Translations under genes and position numbers: made by a program | From: an uncultured Collinsella sp. | Lineage (GTDB): Bacteria > Actinomycetota > Coriobacteriia > Coriobacteriales > Coriobacteriaceae | DNA length: 58,188 nucleotides | Direction of reading: 5' to 3' | Assembly (NCBI GenBank): GCA_959604825.1 | Contig: CAUHCN010000012.1 | Location: 1-58,188, forward strand | Notes under the pieces: generated by a model | Databases searched by the model: none | Told to the model about the DNA's origin: nothing | What the model saw: only the letters and a program-made list of their open reading frames with translations | Shown here: positions 33,325-42,383 of the stretch, one piece after another | How positions within the stretch are numbered: position 1 is the stretch's first letter | How the letters are laid out: each line of letters begins with the position of its first letter

Positions 33325-34464
33325 TCACTTCACATCGAACTCCACGCGATCGAGCTCGGGCACGTTGAGGTCGATAAGCTTGCGGGCGACGTGACGGTCG
33401 TGCGCCCCAAGCGTCTCGCTTGTCGTCACGTGGGCGACAACCTCGCGCTCGACCATGCCTTCCTCGTTCCCTTCGGTGGCCGAGGTCTCGACGGCGACGG
33501 TGTAATCCCTAAAGCCCGGCAGCACCGCGGCAAGCTCGCGTGTGGTCTCGGTGACGCCGTAGCCGTCCTGCACGCCGGCCTGTGCCGAGCCAATGGACCC
33601 CGCGGTCATGACGATGCAGGGGATGGCAAAGATCACCGTACCCACGATGATGCGGCGGCGCACCTTGTGTGACAGCTCATCGACCTCGGCATTTTCCTCG
33701 GCGGTCACAATGCCGTCGCCGTTGAGGTCGCGCTTGAGCGGCACGCGCAGAAGAAGTAGTACGGCTTCGGCTGCGAGTGCGATAAAGACTACATTGATGC
33801 CAAACTCGTAGAGCGCCGAGAGGAACAGTGACCCGCTCGCGATGGCAATGCCGTAGCCCGCCGCGCACAGGGGCGGCATGAGCGCGGTCGCCACGGCCAC
33901 GCCGGCGATGAGCGTGGCGGGTTCCTGGTCGCGCGAGTTGCCCAGGCCACCCGCAAAGCCGCCCGCGAGCGCGACGGCAAGGTCCCACACGGTGGGCGTC
34001 GAGTTGTCGATAATGGCGGCCGTGGTGGTGCCAAGGGGCGAGAGCTTAAAATACAGCGTGGACGTGACCAGGCAAAAGGTCATTTGCAGCGCAAGGCTGG
34101 CGACGGCTTCGACGGTAATCTCGCGGTCGAGCGTGGCGACGCCGTATGCCATGGCAAGGACCGATCCCATGAGCGGACAGATGAGCATGGCGCCCACGAT
34201 GGCGATGTCCGAGTCGATATCGAGGCCGATGCTCGCGATGAGCATGGCGATGATGAGGATGCACAGGTGCGAGCCAGTCAGGCGCGCCCCGTTTACAAAA
34301 CGCTTGCGGATCACGTGGTAGGGCGCGCGACCCTCGCGAATGTTGAACGCGCGCTTGAGGAAGCGGCCGGCGTTCTCTATGGCCTCGCTGTGTGCAGGGC
34401 GTATACCGTGACGACGATGATGACGCTCGCGCAGTCGTTCGATCTGTTGTTTGTCGAGTTCCAT
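33325..34464 (-). CDS. DUF389 membrane protein with EF-hand-like loop
   Basis: A 379-residue integral membrane protein of the DUF389 family, whose function is unknown. The family core is VGAMLICPLMGSVLAMAYG and the following helices, with LAGGFAGGLGNSRDQEPATLIAGVAVATALMPPLCAAG. A soluble tail of about 110 residues lies at the C-terminus. Around residues 243-254, between two helices, the loop DLNGDGIVTAEE matches the calcium-binding EF-hand pattern (DxNxDGxxxxxE). The start at 34464 follows GAGGTGG; the longer frame upstream has no homology. It is convergent with the small anchored protein. Confidence 0.82.
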   Translation of the reverse strand: MELDKQQIERLRERHHRRHGIRPAHSEAIENAGRFLKRAFNIREGRAPYHVIRKRFVNGARLTGSHLCILIIAMLIASIGLDIDSDIAIVGAMLICPLMGSVLAMAYGVATLDREITVEAVASLALQMTFCLVTSTLYFKLSPLGTTTAAIIDNSTPTVWDLAVALAGGFAGGLGNSRDQEPATLIAGVAVATALMPPLCAAGYGIAIASGSLFLSALYEFGINVVFIALAAEAVLLLLRVPLKRDLNGDGIVTAEENAEVDELSHKVRRRIIVGTVIFAIPCIVMTAGSIGSAQAGVQDGYGVTETTRELAAVLPGFRDYTVAVETSATEGNEEGMVEREVVAHVTTSETLGAHDRHVARKLIDLNVPELDRVEFDVK

Positions 34465-34694
34465 GTCCACCTCGTTCCAGCGCGGTCCGCGCAACGCGCC
34501 CGTTGTCCTAACTCTACACCGTGGCGGGCGGGGTGTCTGTTGCATGCGGAATCCGATAGGGCGGATGACGCGGGAGCAAATGCAAATCACAGGCTCAATT
34601 CGATCCCGCAAGAATATGATGCACCAGCTCCTACATATGTGACGAAATTGTGAAGCACGAGAGTGCGAATTTCAAAAAATCCGCTGGTGACCAA

Positions 34695-34706
34695 TGTTGC
34701 GCAACA
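34695..34706. promoter_or_regulatory. Palindrome TGTTGCGCAACA upstream of the surface protein gene
   Basis: A perfect 12-bp palindrome 65 bases before the surface-protein start. The same palindrome, with identical AA on its left, occurs at 50984-50995, 75 bases before the DUF4234 gene. The 307-base gap 34465-34771 also contains CAGCTCCTACAT twice (from 34624 and 34718). No other gene is seen in it. Confidence 0.55.
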
Positions 34707-34771
34707 GAATTCAAAAATCAGCTCCTACATTGTGAAGCGTATGGATACATCCGTGTCAAAGGGAGAAAGCC

Positions 34772-37700
34772 ATGGCAAACTACAGTCCACAACACTTTGA
34801 GCCTCGGGCTAAGGCCGTCAACGTCAAGGGCGTTGCCAACCGCGCCGTCGCAACCGTTTTGACGGCGGGCCTCATCGCTCAGCCGCTCATGTCGCCGCTG
34901 GCGGCAATCGCCGCACCGTCAACCGGTAACGGCGATTCTGTTCAGGGGGGGGGTAGTTCTGTAGAGAATACCGTTGCCGCCGGTAACCAAGCGGTCGTAA
35001 AGACGGCTGCCCAGCTGGCCGAGGAGTCGGCAAAGCAGCTCAAGGACGCTCAGGCCGCCTACGATGCCGCCCAGAAGAAGGCCGACGCGGCGGGCCAGTC
35101 TCAAAAGCAGGCGCAGCAGCAAAAGAATCAGGCCTCGCAGGCCGTGACCGATAACGCCGCCGAGCAGAACGAGGCCGAGGTAGCCGCGCTTCAGGAGAAG
35201 ATCGACGAGCTTAAGGCGGCCGTCGAAAAGACCGAGCAGCAGCAGAAGAAGCTGGGCGACCTGAACGATCAGCTCGATCAGGCCAACAAGAGTGTCGAGG
35301 ATAAGACCCAGGCGCTCAAGGACGCCAAGGCAAAGCAGGACGAGGCCAAGAAGGCCCTCGATGATGCCCAGGCCAAGCTCGAGGCCATGGGTAAGGACGA
35401 GTACGAGGCCGCCAAGAAGGCCGTCGAGGATGCGCGGGCAAAGCTCGATGACGCCAATAAGGCCGTTGCTACCGCACAGGCCAATCTGGACCAGGCCAAG
35501 GCCGCCGAGGCTAGCGCCCAGCAGGAAAAGAAGGACACTGAGGCCGCTCTGACTTCCGCCCAGGCCAAGAAGCAGGAGACTGCCGCTGCTCTCGCGGCCG
35601 CAACCACCGCGCGCGATAACGCCCAGCAGAAGTTCAACCAGGCGCAGGACGCGCTCGATGCTGCGACCTCGGGCACGGGCGTCGATCTGAGCGCGCTCGA
35701 GGCCGCCAAGAAAACTGCCGCCAGCGAGCTTGAGACCGCGCAGGCCGCGCTCGAAGCCGCGACGACTGCAGACGCCACCGCACAGTCGAACTTGCAGGCG
35801 GCCCAGAATACCGCCGACGCCGCCCAGCAGAAGGCGAATGATGCCAACGCCGCCGTTGCATCCGCTCAGACCACATGCGATGCGGCAAACAAGGAGTACA
35901 AGGACGCGGCCAGTAAGCGTGACGCCGCGAAGACGGCATACGAGCAGGCTCAGCAGACCGAGGCCGACAAGAAGGCGGAGTACGACCGTCTCGTCGAGGT
36001 TCGTCAGCAGAAGCACAACGAGTTCGATCAGGCTCGTGCTGAAGTAACCGACGCGAAAAATGCATACGATGCTGCAACTGCCGAGGTCGAGCAGCTTAAC
36101 CAGCAGATTGCCGACCTCAAGTCAAACATGACCGTAGACCAGAATGTTATCAGCCAGGGCATGTTCGGCTTCATGAACTACATCATCGGCGGCAGCCAGT
36201 TCACAGCCACGCAGAAAAAGAACGCCCAAGATGCCGTGTCGATGCTGACCGGTGCCGCTGACAAGGCCGAATGGTATGACCAGTACGTCGATCAGGACAT
36301 GTCTCGCGACACCAACCCGCTTTCCCTGGAGCAGATGCGTAACGCCCTGACATATCTCGACACCCAGAACAACCTCCGCAAGGCGAACGGTCAGTCGGCG
36401 CTCAGCGTCAGCCTCCGCATGACTGTGGCGGCAGCCCTTAATACATCATATTCATCGAACATCTGGGGACACTCGGACTGCTACTGGGATAACGGTGAAA
36501 ATCTTGCTGGCGGTGGCGGTGCATATACCGGCGGCGAGACTGAGGACACCCTAGGCTGGCCATATACCGGTCTCTACACTCAGGAAAAAGAGGCATTCGA
36601 TAAGTACGTCGAGAAGAATAGTGACCTTGGAAACCATCGATATGATTCCTCCTATATCTGGCAGCACTACAAAAGCATCTACCATGAGTGTGGGCACTAT
36701 CTCAACATCATCGATGCGGGCACGAAGGCTATCGGCATCGCAACTGGTAGTGGTAAGAACACCGATTCCGAGGTAACTATCTTCGATTACAGCTCTTTTG
36801 ACAGTCAGGCTGATTTCACTGTCTCCGAGTTCAAGAAGCTCGTGAACGACTACATCGCTTCCGCCTACAACGCAGGCGGCACGCAGGAGCAGAAAGAGCA
36901 GCTGAAGCAGCTGCAGAATAAGCTGGCAGAGGCACAGAAGAACTTCGGGACTGCTGGAACGGCTTATTCTAACGCATTGGATAAGCAAGAAAGCGCACGC
37001 GACGCCTATACCGCGGCCGACACGAACGTGAACACCGCCAAGGGCGAATACGAGAAGGCCCAGTCCGACACCGCTACCGCCAAGTCCGCCTACACCGCCG
37101 CCGAAGCCAAACTCAAGGGCATCGACGTCAAGACGCCCCAGACCAAGCTCGATGCCGCCAAGAGCAAGGCCGCTACTGCCCAGGTAGCTCTCGATAAGGC
37201 AAACGCCACGCTTGCTGACAGCAAGACAAAGGCAGCCGAGGCCGCTGCTCACAAGGCGAAGGCTCGCAGCGCCCGCGATGCCGCCAAGGCAAAGTCCGAT
37301 CAGGCCAATGAGGCGTATGACAACGCCACGGCTTCGGTCAAGGACCTTACCGCCAAGTGCGATGCCGCCAAGACGGATCTTGCGAACAAGCAGGGCACGC
37401 TTAACGATGCCAAGAAGGCCGACGACACTGCCCAGGCTGGCGTTGACAAGGCTCAGGCCGCAGATGTGCACGCCGCGACCGCTCTTTCGGGCGCCAAGCA
37501 GGCAGTTGCCGCCAAGACGCAGATCCTGTCCGACGCGCAGGCGAAGGCCAAGGCCGCCGAGGACGAGCTGGCCGGCGCAAACAAGGCCTTCGAGCGCTTC
37601 GCCGGTGCCCAGAAGGCGGTCGACGACGCCAAGGCCGCCTATGACGCTGCCGTCGCCGGTGTCGCCGATGCCCAGAAGCAGCTCGATGCCGCCAACGAAG

Positions 37701-38236
37701 TTGTCGTCGATGCGAACCTCGAGATCGTCAAGGCCAAGGCCGAGCTTGCCAACGACGAGGCACTCAAGGCCGATCTTGAGGCTGTCGACCACAAGGCATC
37801 CCTTGCCGCGGGCACGACGGGCAACGAGAAGCTGGTCAAGCTGAACGCTGCCTACGCTCGCTATAAGGCCGCCGTCGATGCCGCCGCTGGCCTCAAGGCT
37901 GCTCTGAGCGATGCCGATGCCAAGCTGTCCGATGCCAACGACGCCTATGCCGCCGCGCTTGCCGAGCTTGGCGATGCCAAGGATGCCCTGGCTGCCGCAC
38001 AGGCCGAGTACGACAAGTATCATCCCAAGGCCGAGCCGCAGAGCAAGCCTCAGGCCAAGCCCCAGGTTACGCAGGCCGCCGCAAAGGCGTCTGCTGCCAA
38101 GAAGCAGACCACGTCGGGAGTACTTGCCCAGACCGGCGACACCTCCGCGCTTGTGGGCGAGGTCTTCGTCATCGGCGGTGTGACGCTCGTGGCAGCGGGC
38201 GTGACGCTGGGCGATCGTCGTCGCAAGCACATGTAG
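34772..38236 (+). CDS. Cell-wall surface protein: coiled coil - CAP domain - coiled coil - LAQTG anchor
   Basis: A 1,154-residue exported protein. A signal peptide covers about residues 1-48 (TVLTAGLIAQPLMSPLAAIAA). Residues about 65-450 and 700-1085 are Ala/Lys/Asp-rich heptad sequence predicted as long coiled coils. Between them, about 510-680, is a CAP/SCP-like domain with NNLRKANGQSALSVS, GENLAGG and ECGHYLNIID. The C-terminus has the sortase-type signal LAQTGD (1118-1123), a hydrophobic helix and RRRKHM. It is therefore probably covalently attached to peptidoglycan and rod-like, presenting the CAP domain. An adhesion or host-contact role is inferred. AAAGGGAG precedes the start. Confidence 0.88.
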   Translation: MANYSPQHFEPRAKAVNVKGVANRAVATVLTAGLIAQPLMSPLAAIAAPSTGNGDSVQGGGSSVENTVAAGNQAVVKTAAQLAEESAKQLKDAQAAYDAAQKKADAAGQSQKQAQQQKNQASQAVTDNAAEQNEAEVAALQEKIDELKAAVEKTEQQQKKLGDLNDQLDQANKSVEDKTQALKDAKAKQDEAKKALDDAQAKLEAMGKDEYEAAKKAVEDARAKLDDANKAVATAQANLDQAKAAEASAQQEKKDTEAALTSAQAKKQETAAALAAATTARDNAQQKFNQAQDALDAATSGTGVDLSALEAAKKTAASELETAQAALEAATTADATAQSNLQAAQNTADAAQQKANDANAAVASAQTTCDAANKEYKDAASKRDAAKTAYEQAQQTEADKKAEYDRLVEVRQQKHNEFDQARAEVTDAKNAYDAATAEVEQLNQQIADLKSNMTVDQNVISQGMFGFMNYIIGGSQFTATQKKNAQDAVSMLTGAADKAEWYDQYVDQDMSRDTNPLSLEQMRNALTYLDTQNNLRKANGQSALSVSLRMTVAAALNTSYSSNIWGHSDCYWDNGENLAGGGGAYTGGETEDTLGWPYTGLYTQEKEAFDKYVEKNSDLGNHRYDSSYIWQHYKSIYHECGHYLNIIDAGTKAIGIATGSGKNTDSEVTIFDYSSFDSQADFTVSEFKKLVNDYIASAYNAGGTQEQKEQLKQLQNKLAEAQKNFGTAGTAYSNALDKQESARDAYTAADTNVNTAKGEYEKAQSDTATAKSAYTAAEAKLKGIDVKTPQTKLDAAKSKAATAQVALDKANATLADSKTKAAEAAAHKAKARSARDAAKAKSDQANEAYDNATASVKDLTAKCDAAKTDLANKQGTLNDAKKADDTAQAGVDKAQAADVHAATALSGAKQAVAAKTQILSDAQAKAKAAEDELAGANKAFERFAGAQKAVDDAKAAYDAAVAGVADAQKQLDAANEVVVDANLEIVKAKAELANDEALKADLEAVDHKASLAAGTTGNEKLVKLNAAYARYKAAVDAAAGLKAALSDADAKLSDANDAYAAALAELGDAKDALAAAQAEYDKYHPKAEPQSKPQAKPQVTQAAAKASAAKKQTTSGVLAQTGDTSALVGEVFVIGGVTLVAAGVTLGDRRRKHM

Positions 38237-38302
38237 CGTCTCGAGCGTCGGCTCTGTAAGGAACTTCAATTCGTAGCAGGACCGTCTCGGTAGCCAAACG
38301 AT

Positions 38303-38339
38303 AAGGCCGGCGTGCTGTTAATGGCAGCGCGCCGGCCTT
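38303..38339 (+). terminator. Terminator of the surface protein gene
   Basis: A 15-bp stem (AAGGCCGGCGTGCTG with 38325-38339, 14 pairs) followed by TTATTT. Confidence 0.88.
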
Positions 38340-38355
38340 TATTTGTATCGGCATC

Positions 38356-38394
38356 AAAAAACCCGGCAGGCGACCGCATGGGCCGCCTACCGGG
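38356..38394 (-). terminator. Terminator of the OPT transporter gene
   Basis: A stem at 38362-38375 with 38381-38394 (12 of 14 pairs) followed on the minus strand by six T residues. Confidence 0.8.
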
Positions 38395-38436
38395 CTAGCC
38401 GTAGGCAAAATGGATTCGGGCGAGCAGCTGCTCGAC

Positions 38437-40140
38437 TTAGCCCAGCAGGCTCAGGCCCACGGAGACAAACGCCAGGATAACGCCGACGATGGACTCGCCG
38501 CCCAGCAGGCCGCTGGCGACAACCAGGCCCTGCTCCTGGAAGGCGGCGTCCTTGGCAGCCTTCTCCTCGTCCGAAAGACCGGCAGTGGCGTCGCGGCGTG
38601 CGGCCCACTTGTCGTAGGCGAGCTTGACGCAGGAGCCCAGGAATGCCGTGAGTGACATGTAGAACGGCAAGTACACGCCCAGGCCGATCATCATGGCCGG
38701 AATGCCGAGCCAGTACATGACGATGCCGGCGATAAAGCCGCCAACGAACCACGGCACGCTCGGGATGCCCGAGACCATGGTGGCGACCACACTTGCCTGC
38801 GCGGCCACAAAGCTCTTGTCGGGACCAAAGGCGTCCGGACCATAGGCGGTGACAAGCGCGACCATGACGGCGGCGGCGACCAGGGCGCCCACGATGCCGC
38901 CAATGGCTTGGCCGATCCACTGCGCACGCGGATTGGTGCCCAGCACGGCGCCGGCCTTAAAGTCGTTCATGACGTCGCCCGCAAGGCCGCACGCCACGGC
39001 TACGATGCCGGCGATAAAGAACAGCTTGACCTGAGCGATCTTTGCGAAGGCAGCCACGATGAGCATGACGATGAGGCCAAAGATCTCCATGGGGTCGATG
39101 CCCGTCTGGCCGCAGCTCTGTGCGCTCATAATGGTAGTGACAAAGGTGAACAGCGTCACGATGACGGCCGGGACGGGACCAAGGTCGAGCGCGATGGCGA
39201 CGATCACGGCGATGGCGGCAGCGCCCAGGCCGATGATGCCGGCGTCGAGCTTAAGGGAGCCCGAGATGAGCGACTGCTCGTCGGTGTCGGTGGAGCTGTC
39301 GGCGGCAAGACCGCGGACGATACCGGCGACCTGCGGCAGGATGTCCTTGAGGACGACGGCGACGCCAAAGCCCATCATGAGGCCCATGCCCAGGGACTTG
39401 ACGATGCCCTGCGCGGTCACAACATCGAACAGACCGGCAGCGGTGCCGCCCACGATGATGCCAAAGTTGCCCAGCAGGGCGCCGGCAAACCAGAAGGCGA
39501 CCGGGGCGAAGCCCACGAGGAAGCCGACGGAGAGCAGCATGGGCGAGTTGTAGATGCCAAAGGTCACGCCGGGGATGTTGAGCGTGCATAGCATGCTGGG
39601 CACCACGCCCAGAGCGTCGCGAAGCACGCTGTAGATGCCTGCGATGGCCATAGAGCCAAAGAGCTGCTTGCCGGTCTTGCCGCCGGCCTCGGTGGCGCGC
39701 AGGGTCTGAGCTGCGGCGTTGCCGGTGGGGAACTCCAACGCGGCGTCTACGATAAAGTGGCGGTGGATGAGCGCTGTCGCCAGAAGGCCCAAGATGGTGC
39801 CGGCGAGTGCCACGATAAACATGTCGAGCCAGCTGATCTGGTCGGCATAGCCCAGCATCCAGGCGCCCGGGATGGTAAACGCCAGGCCGCCGGCGACCAT
39901 GGCGCCTGCGGACATGATGGTGTGGGTGACGTTTGCCTCGTTGAGGCTGGCATTGCCCATGAGCTTAAGGAAGAACAGCGAGATGACGGCAGCGAAGACG
40001 ATCGGCCAGGGGAGAGCGCCCATCTTGAGGGCGGTGTAGGCCGAGCTTGCCGTGATGATTACGCAGCCAAGGACGCCGATGACGACGCCGCGCAGCGTGA
40101 GTTGCCCGCGCATCGAGGCACGGTTCGAGGGATTGCTCAT
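38437..40140 (-). CDS. OPT-family oligopeptide or metal-chelate transporter
   Basis: A 567-residue membrane protein of the OPT/YSL family, importing oligopeptides or metal complexes in symport. There are about fourteen hydrophobic segments. Characteristic stretches are LNEANVTHTIMSAGAMVAGG, ALEFPTGNAAAQTLRATE, SCGQTGIDPMEIFGL and GDVMNDFKAGAVLGTNPRAQWIGQ. The cargo cannot be deduced. AAAGGAG precedes the start. It is monocistronic, with its own terminator. Confidence 0.93.
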   Translation of the reverse strand: MSNPSNRASMRGQLTLRGVVIGVLGCVIITASSAYTALKMGALPWPIVFAAVISLFFLKLMGNASLNEANVTHTIMSAGAMVAGGLAFTIPGAWMLGYADQISWLDMFIVALAGTILGLLATALIHRHFIVDAALEFPTGNAAAQTLRATEAGGKTGKQLFGSMAIAGIYSVLRDALGVVPSMLCTLNIPGVTFGIYNSPMLLSVGFLVGFAPVAFWFAGALLGNFGIIVGGTAAGLFDVVTAQGIVKSLGMGLMMGFGVAVVLKDILPQVAGIVRGLAADSSTDTDEQSLISGSLKLDAGIIGLGAAAIAVIVAIALDLGPVPAVIVTLFTFVTTIMSAQSCGQTGIDPMEIFGLIVMLIVAAFAKIAQVKLFFIAGIVAVACGLAGDVMNDFKAGAVLGTNPRAQWIGQAIGGIVGALVAAAVMVALVTAYGPDAFGPDKSFVAAQASVVATMVSGIPSVPWFVGGFIAGIVMYWLGIPAMMIGLGVYLPFYMSLTAFLGSCVKLAYDKWAARRDATAGLSDEEKAAKDAAFQEQGLVVASGLLGGESIVGVILAFVSVGLSLLG

Positions 40141-40358
40141 ATAGAACTCCTTTGCGTATATCCGCTTCCCCCGGGAGCGCCGCTACGGATACGGCGCGGG
40201 AAGTCGGGTTACCAAGGGCCGCCGCGTGAGCTCGCAAACGACCGCGCACCAGTATAGCGGCAAGGCAGCGCGTTTGGGAGGGGCGTCTTTTAACTGCCCC
40301 TGCTTGCCGGATGGAACTGCGGGGATATACTGCTGGGCAGACGAAAGGAGCGCCGACG

Positions 40359-41210
40359 ATGCTTAATGGGTGTGCATATATATTGACGGTCGACGTGGGC
40401 AATACGTTCATTCGCTTTGGCCTGTTTGCCGAGGATTCAGCCGCGGCACGGGAATGCCCGCTCGCGACGTGCGAGATCACCACGCCGTCGAGCATCACAG
40501 CCGACGAGGCGCGCATGAGGCTCGCGCAGGTCATGGGTGCACTGGCAGCCGATGCGGGCATGCCGGGCGCGCTCGTGCCCACGGCGGCTGTGCTGAGCTG
40601 CGTGGTGCCGGCGCTCGAGCGCCCGTGGAAGGCGGCGCTTTCCCGCACCTGCACGGGGCGTGTGCTCACGGTGGGACCGGGTCTCAAGACCGGCATGCCC
40701 GTGCACTACGACGACCCGGCCGAGATCGGTCCCGACCGCATCGCCGACGCCGTGGCTGCCCGTGCCGTCTACGGCTCGCCGTGCATTGTGATCGACCTGG
40801 GCACCACGACCAACATCGAGGTCATCGACGCGCACGGTACTTTTGTCGGCGGCGTTATCGCGCCGGGGCTGGCACTCGGCGCCCGTTCGCTCTCGGCAGC
40901 TGCGGCGCGCCTGCCTCAGGTTGAGCCCTCGGCACCGACGCACGTTATCGGCCGCAACACGCGTGAGGCCATGCGCTCGGGCGTGGTTCTGGGCGAGGTG
41001 GCCCGCATCGACGGCATGCTCGACATGGTGCTCGCCGAGATGCGAGCGACCAAGGCGGCGGGGGAGGGCAGCGTGCCCATCGTCATTACCGGCGACGATG
41101 CCGAGGCACTTGCGGCCCTTGTCGGTCATAGTCTGACGGTCGATGACGCGTTGACGCTTCGGGGTCTCGCCGAGCTCTACCACATCAATCAAAAGCCCCG
41201 TCGCGCGTAG
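40359..41210 (+). CDS. coaX: Type III pantothenate kinase
   Basis: Phosphorylates pantothenate, the first step of coenzyme A synthesis. The 283-residue ASKHA-fold protein shows LTVDVGNTFIRFGLF (phosphate 1), GPDRIADAVAA, VIDLGTTTNIEVID (phosphate 2) and GGVIAPGLALGARSLSAAAARLP, all typical of CoaX. It is slightly longer than the usual 255-260 residues. The ATG at 40359 has AAAGGAG upstream. The dCMP deaminase gene follows 82 bases later. Confidence 0.92.
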   Translation: MLNGCAYILTVDVGNTFIRFGLFAEDSAAARECPLATCEITTPSSITADEARMRLAQVMGALAADAGMPGALVPTAAVLSCVVPALERPWKAALSRTCTGRVLTVGPGLKTGMPVHYDDPAEIGPDRIADAVAARAVYGSPCIVIDLGTTTNIEVIDAHGTFVGGVIAPGLALGARSLSAAAARLPQVEPSAPTHVIGRNTREAMRSGVVLGEVARIDGMLDMVLAEMRATKAAGEGSVPIVITGDDAEALAALVGHSLTVDDALTLRGLAELYHINQKPRRA

Positions 41211-41292
41211 CGATGGGGCGGTGGGACAAAAACGTCTCCACCTTCCACCTGCTACAATGGGTCAAACTGTTGCGATTACGGAGGTGTCTGCC

Positions 41293-41817
41293 ATGTCGGA
41301 CGATCTTCATCAAACTGCGTCGGGCAAGCGCCGCGACGTTATTAGCTGGGATGAGTTCTTTATGAGCGTGGCCATCGCCGCGCAGCGCCGCAGTAAGGAC
41401 CCCAACACGCAGGTGGGCGCGTGCATCGCCAGCACCAACCACCGCATCCTTTCGGTGGGCTACAACGGTACGCCCTCGGCACTCAACGACGACTTTTTCC
41501 CGTGGGGCACGAGCGACGACCCGTTGCAGGACAAGCACAACTACGTGGTGCATGCCGAGGCCAACGCCGTGCTCAACTACCGCGGCTCACTCAAAGACCT
41601 TGAGGGTTCCACGGTCTACGTCACGCTGTTCCCGTGCCACGACTGCGCCAAGATTCTGGCGCAGGTGGGCGTGGGCGAGGTCGTCTACCTGGACAATAAG
41701 TACGCCGATACCGACGACGGCCGCATCAGTCGCCGCATTCTCGACTCCTGCGGCATCAGCTACCGCCAGGTCATCGTCGATGTCCAGATTGGTACCGGGG
41801 AACAAACTCAGCAGTAG
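41293..41817 (+). CDS. Deoxycytidylate (dCMP) deaminase
   Basis: Converts dCMP to dUMP, feeding thymidylate synthesis. The 174-residue zinc enzyme has the catalytic HAE (His87, Glu89) in VVHAEANAVLN and the zinc cysteines 115 and 118 in FPCHDCAK. RRSKDPNTQVGACI and GYNGTPSALNDDFFPW are typical of the family. The ATG at 41293 follows CGGAGG. Competence ComE-type proteins share the fold, but the length and motifs fit the nucleotide enzyme. Confidence 0.92.
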   Translation: MSDDLHQTASGKRRDVISWDEFFMSVAIAAQRRSKDPNTQVGACIASTNHRILSVGYNGTPSALNDDFFPWGTSDDPLQDKHNYVVHAEANAVLNYRGSLKDLEGSTVYVTLFPCHDCAKILAQVGVGEVVYLDNKYADTDDGRISRRILDSCGISYRQVIVDVQIGTGEQTQQ

Positions 41818-41994
41818 CGGCAATGTGTGCTAGCGCCGGGCGTCGGCAAAAGCAGCTCAAAGAGCCCTGTCCCAAATTGACTACTCGTGAAAGTCGTGTC
41901 CGCACGCATGGCTGGCGCCTAAGCGGGTACATGGCTGTAGTAACATAGCCCCTGTCCGCGGGCGTGCCCGCGTTATTGTGAGAAAGGAGCCCCT

Positions 41995-42273
41995 GTGGCT
42001 GTTAACGAAGAGCTGCTTAAGAAGGTTCTTGAAGAGATTCGCCCCAACCTGCAGGCCGACGGCGGCGATATGGAGTATGTGGGCGTCGACGACGAGGGTG
42101 TCGTCAAGCTGGAGCTGCAGGGCGCCTGCGCCGGCTGCCCCATGAGCTCGCTAACCCTTTCCATGGGTATCGAGCGTATCCTGAAGGAGCATGTGCCCGG
42201 CGTTACCCGCGTTGAGCAGGTCAATGCTTCCGGCGAGGCCGAGGACCTGTACGACGAGTACGCGCCGTTTTAA
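41995..42273 (+). CDS. NifU C-terminal-like iron-sulfur scaffold protein
   Basis: A 92-residue protein of the NifU C-terminal family, which carries or transfers [4Fe-4S] clusters. ADGGDMEYVGVDDEG and the cluster-binding CxxC in GACAGCPMSSLTL are clear. It begins with GTG at 41995 after AAAGGAG. A GC-rich hairpin (GCGGGC-GT-GCCCGC) lies before the ribosome binding site. It stands alone as a small gene, as often in Actinomycetota and Firmicutes. Confidence 0.93.
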   Translation: MAVNEELLKKVLEEIRPNLQADGGDMEYVGVDDEGVVKLELQGACAGCPMSSLTLSMGIERILKEHVPGVTRVEQVNASGEAEDLYDEYAPF

Positions 42274-42322
42274 GATGCGAAAGCTGCGGGCGGTGCGCTC
42301 CGCATAGACGTTACGCCCAAAT

Positions 42323-42357
42323 ATGCGGCTGCGAGCGAAAGGCCCGCGGCCGCATTT
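42323..42357 (+). terminator. Probable terminator between nifU-like gene and lgt
   Basis: An 11-bp stem (ATGCGGCTGCG with 42345-42355, 10 pairs plus a G-U) and a short TTTG tail. It is weak and may only attenuate. Confidence 0.5.
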
Positions 42358-42383
42358 GTATGTAGGGAGCAGGGGGGACCGAT

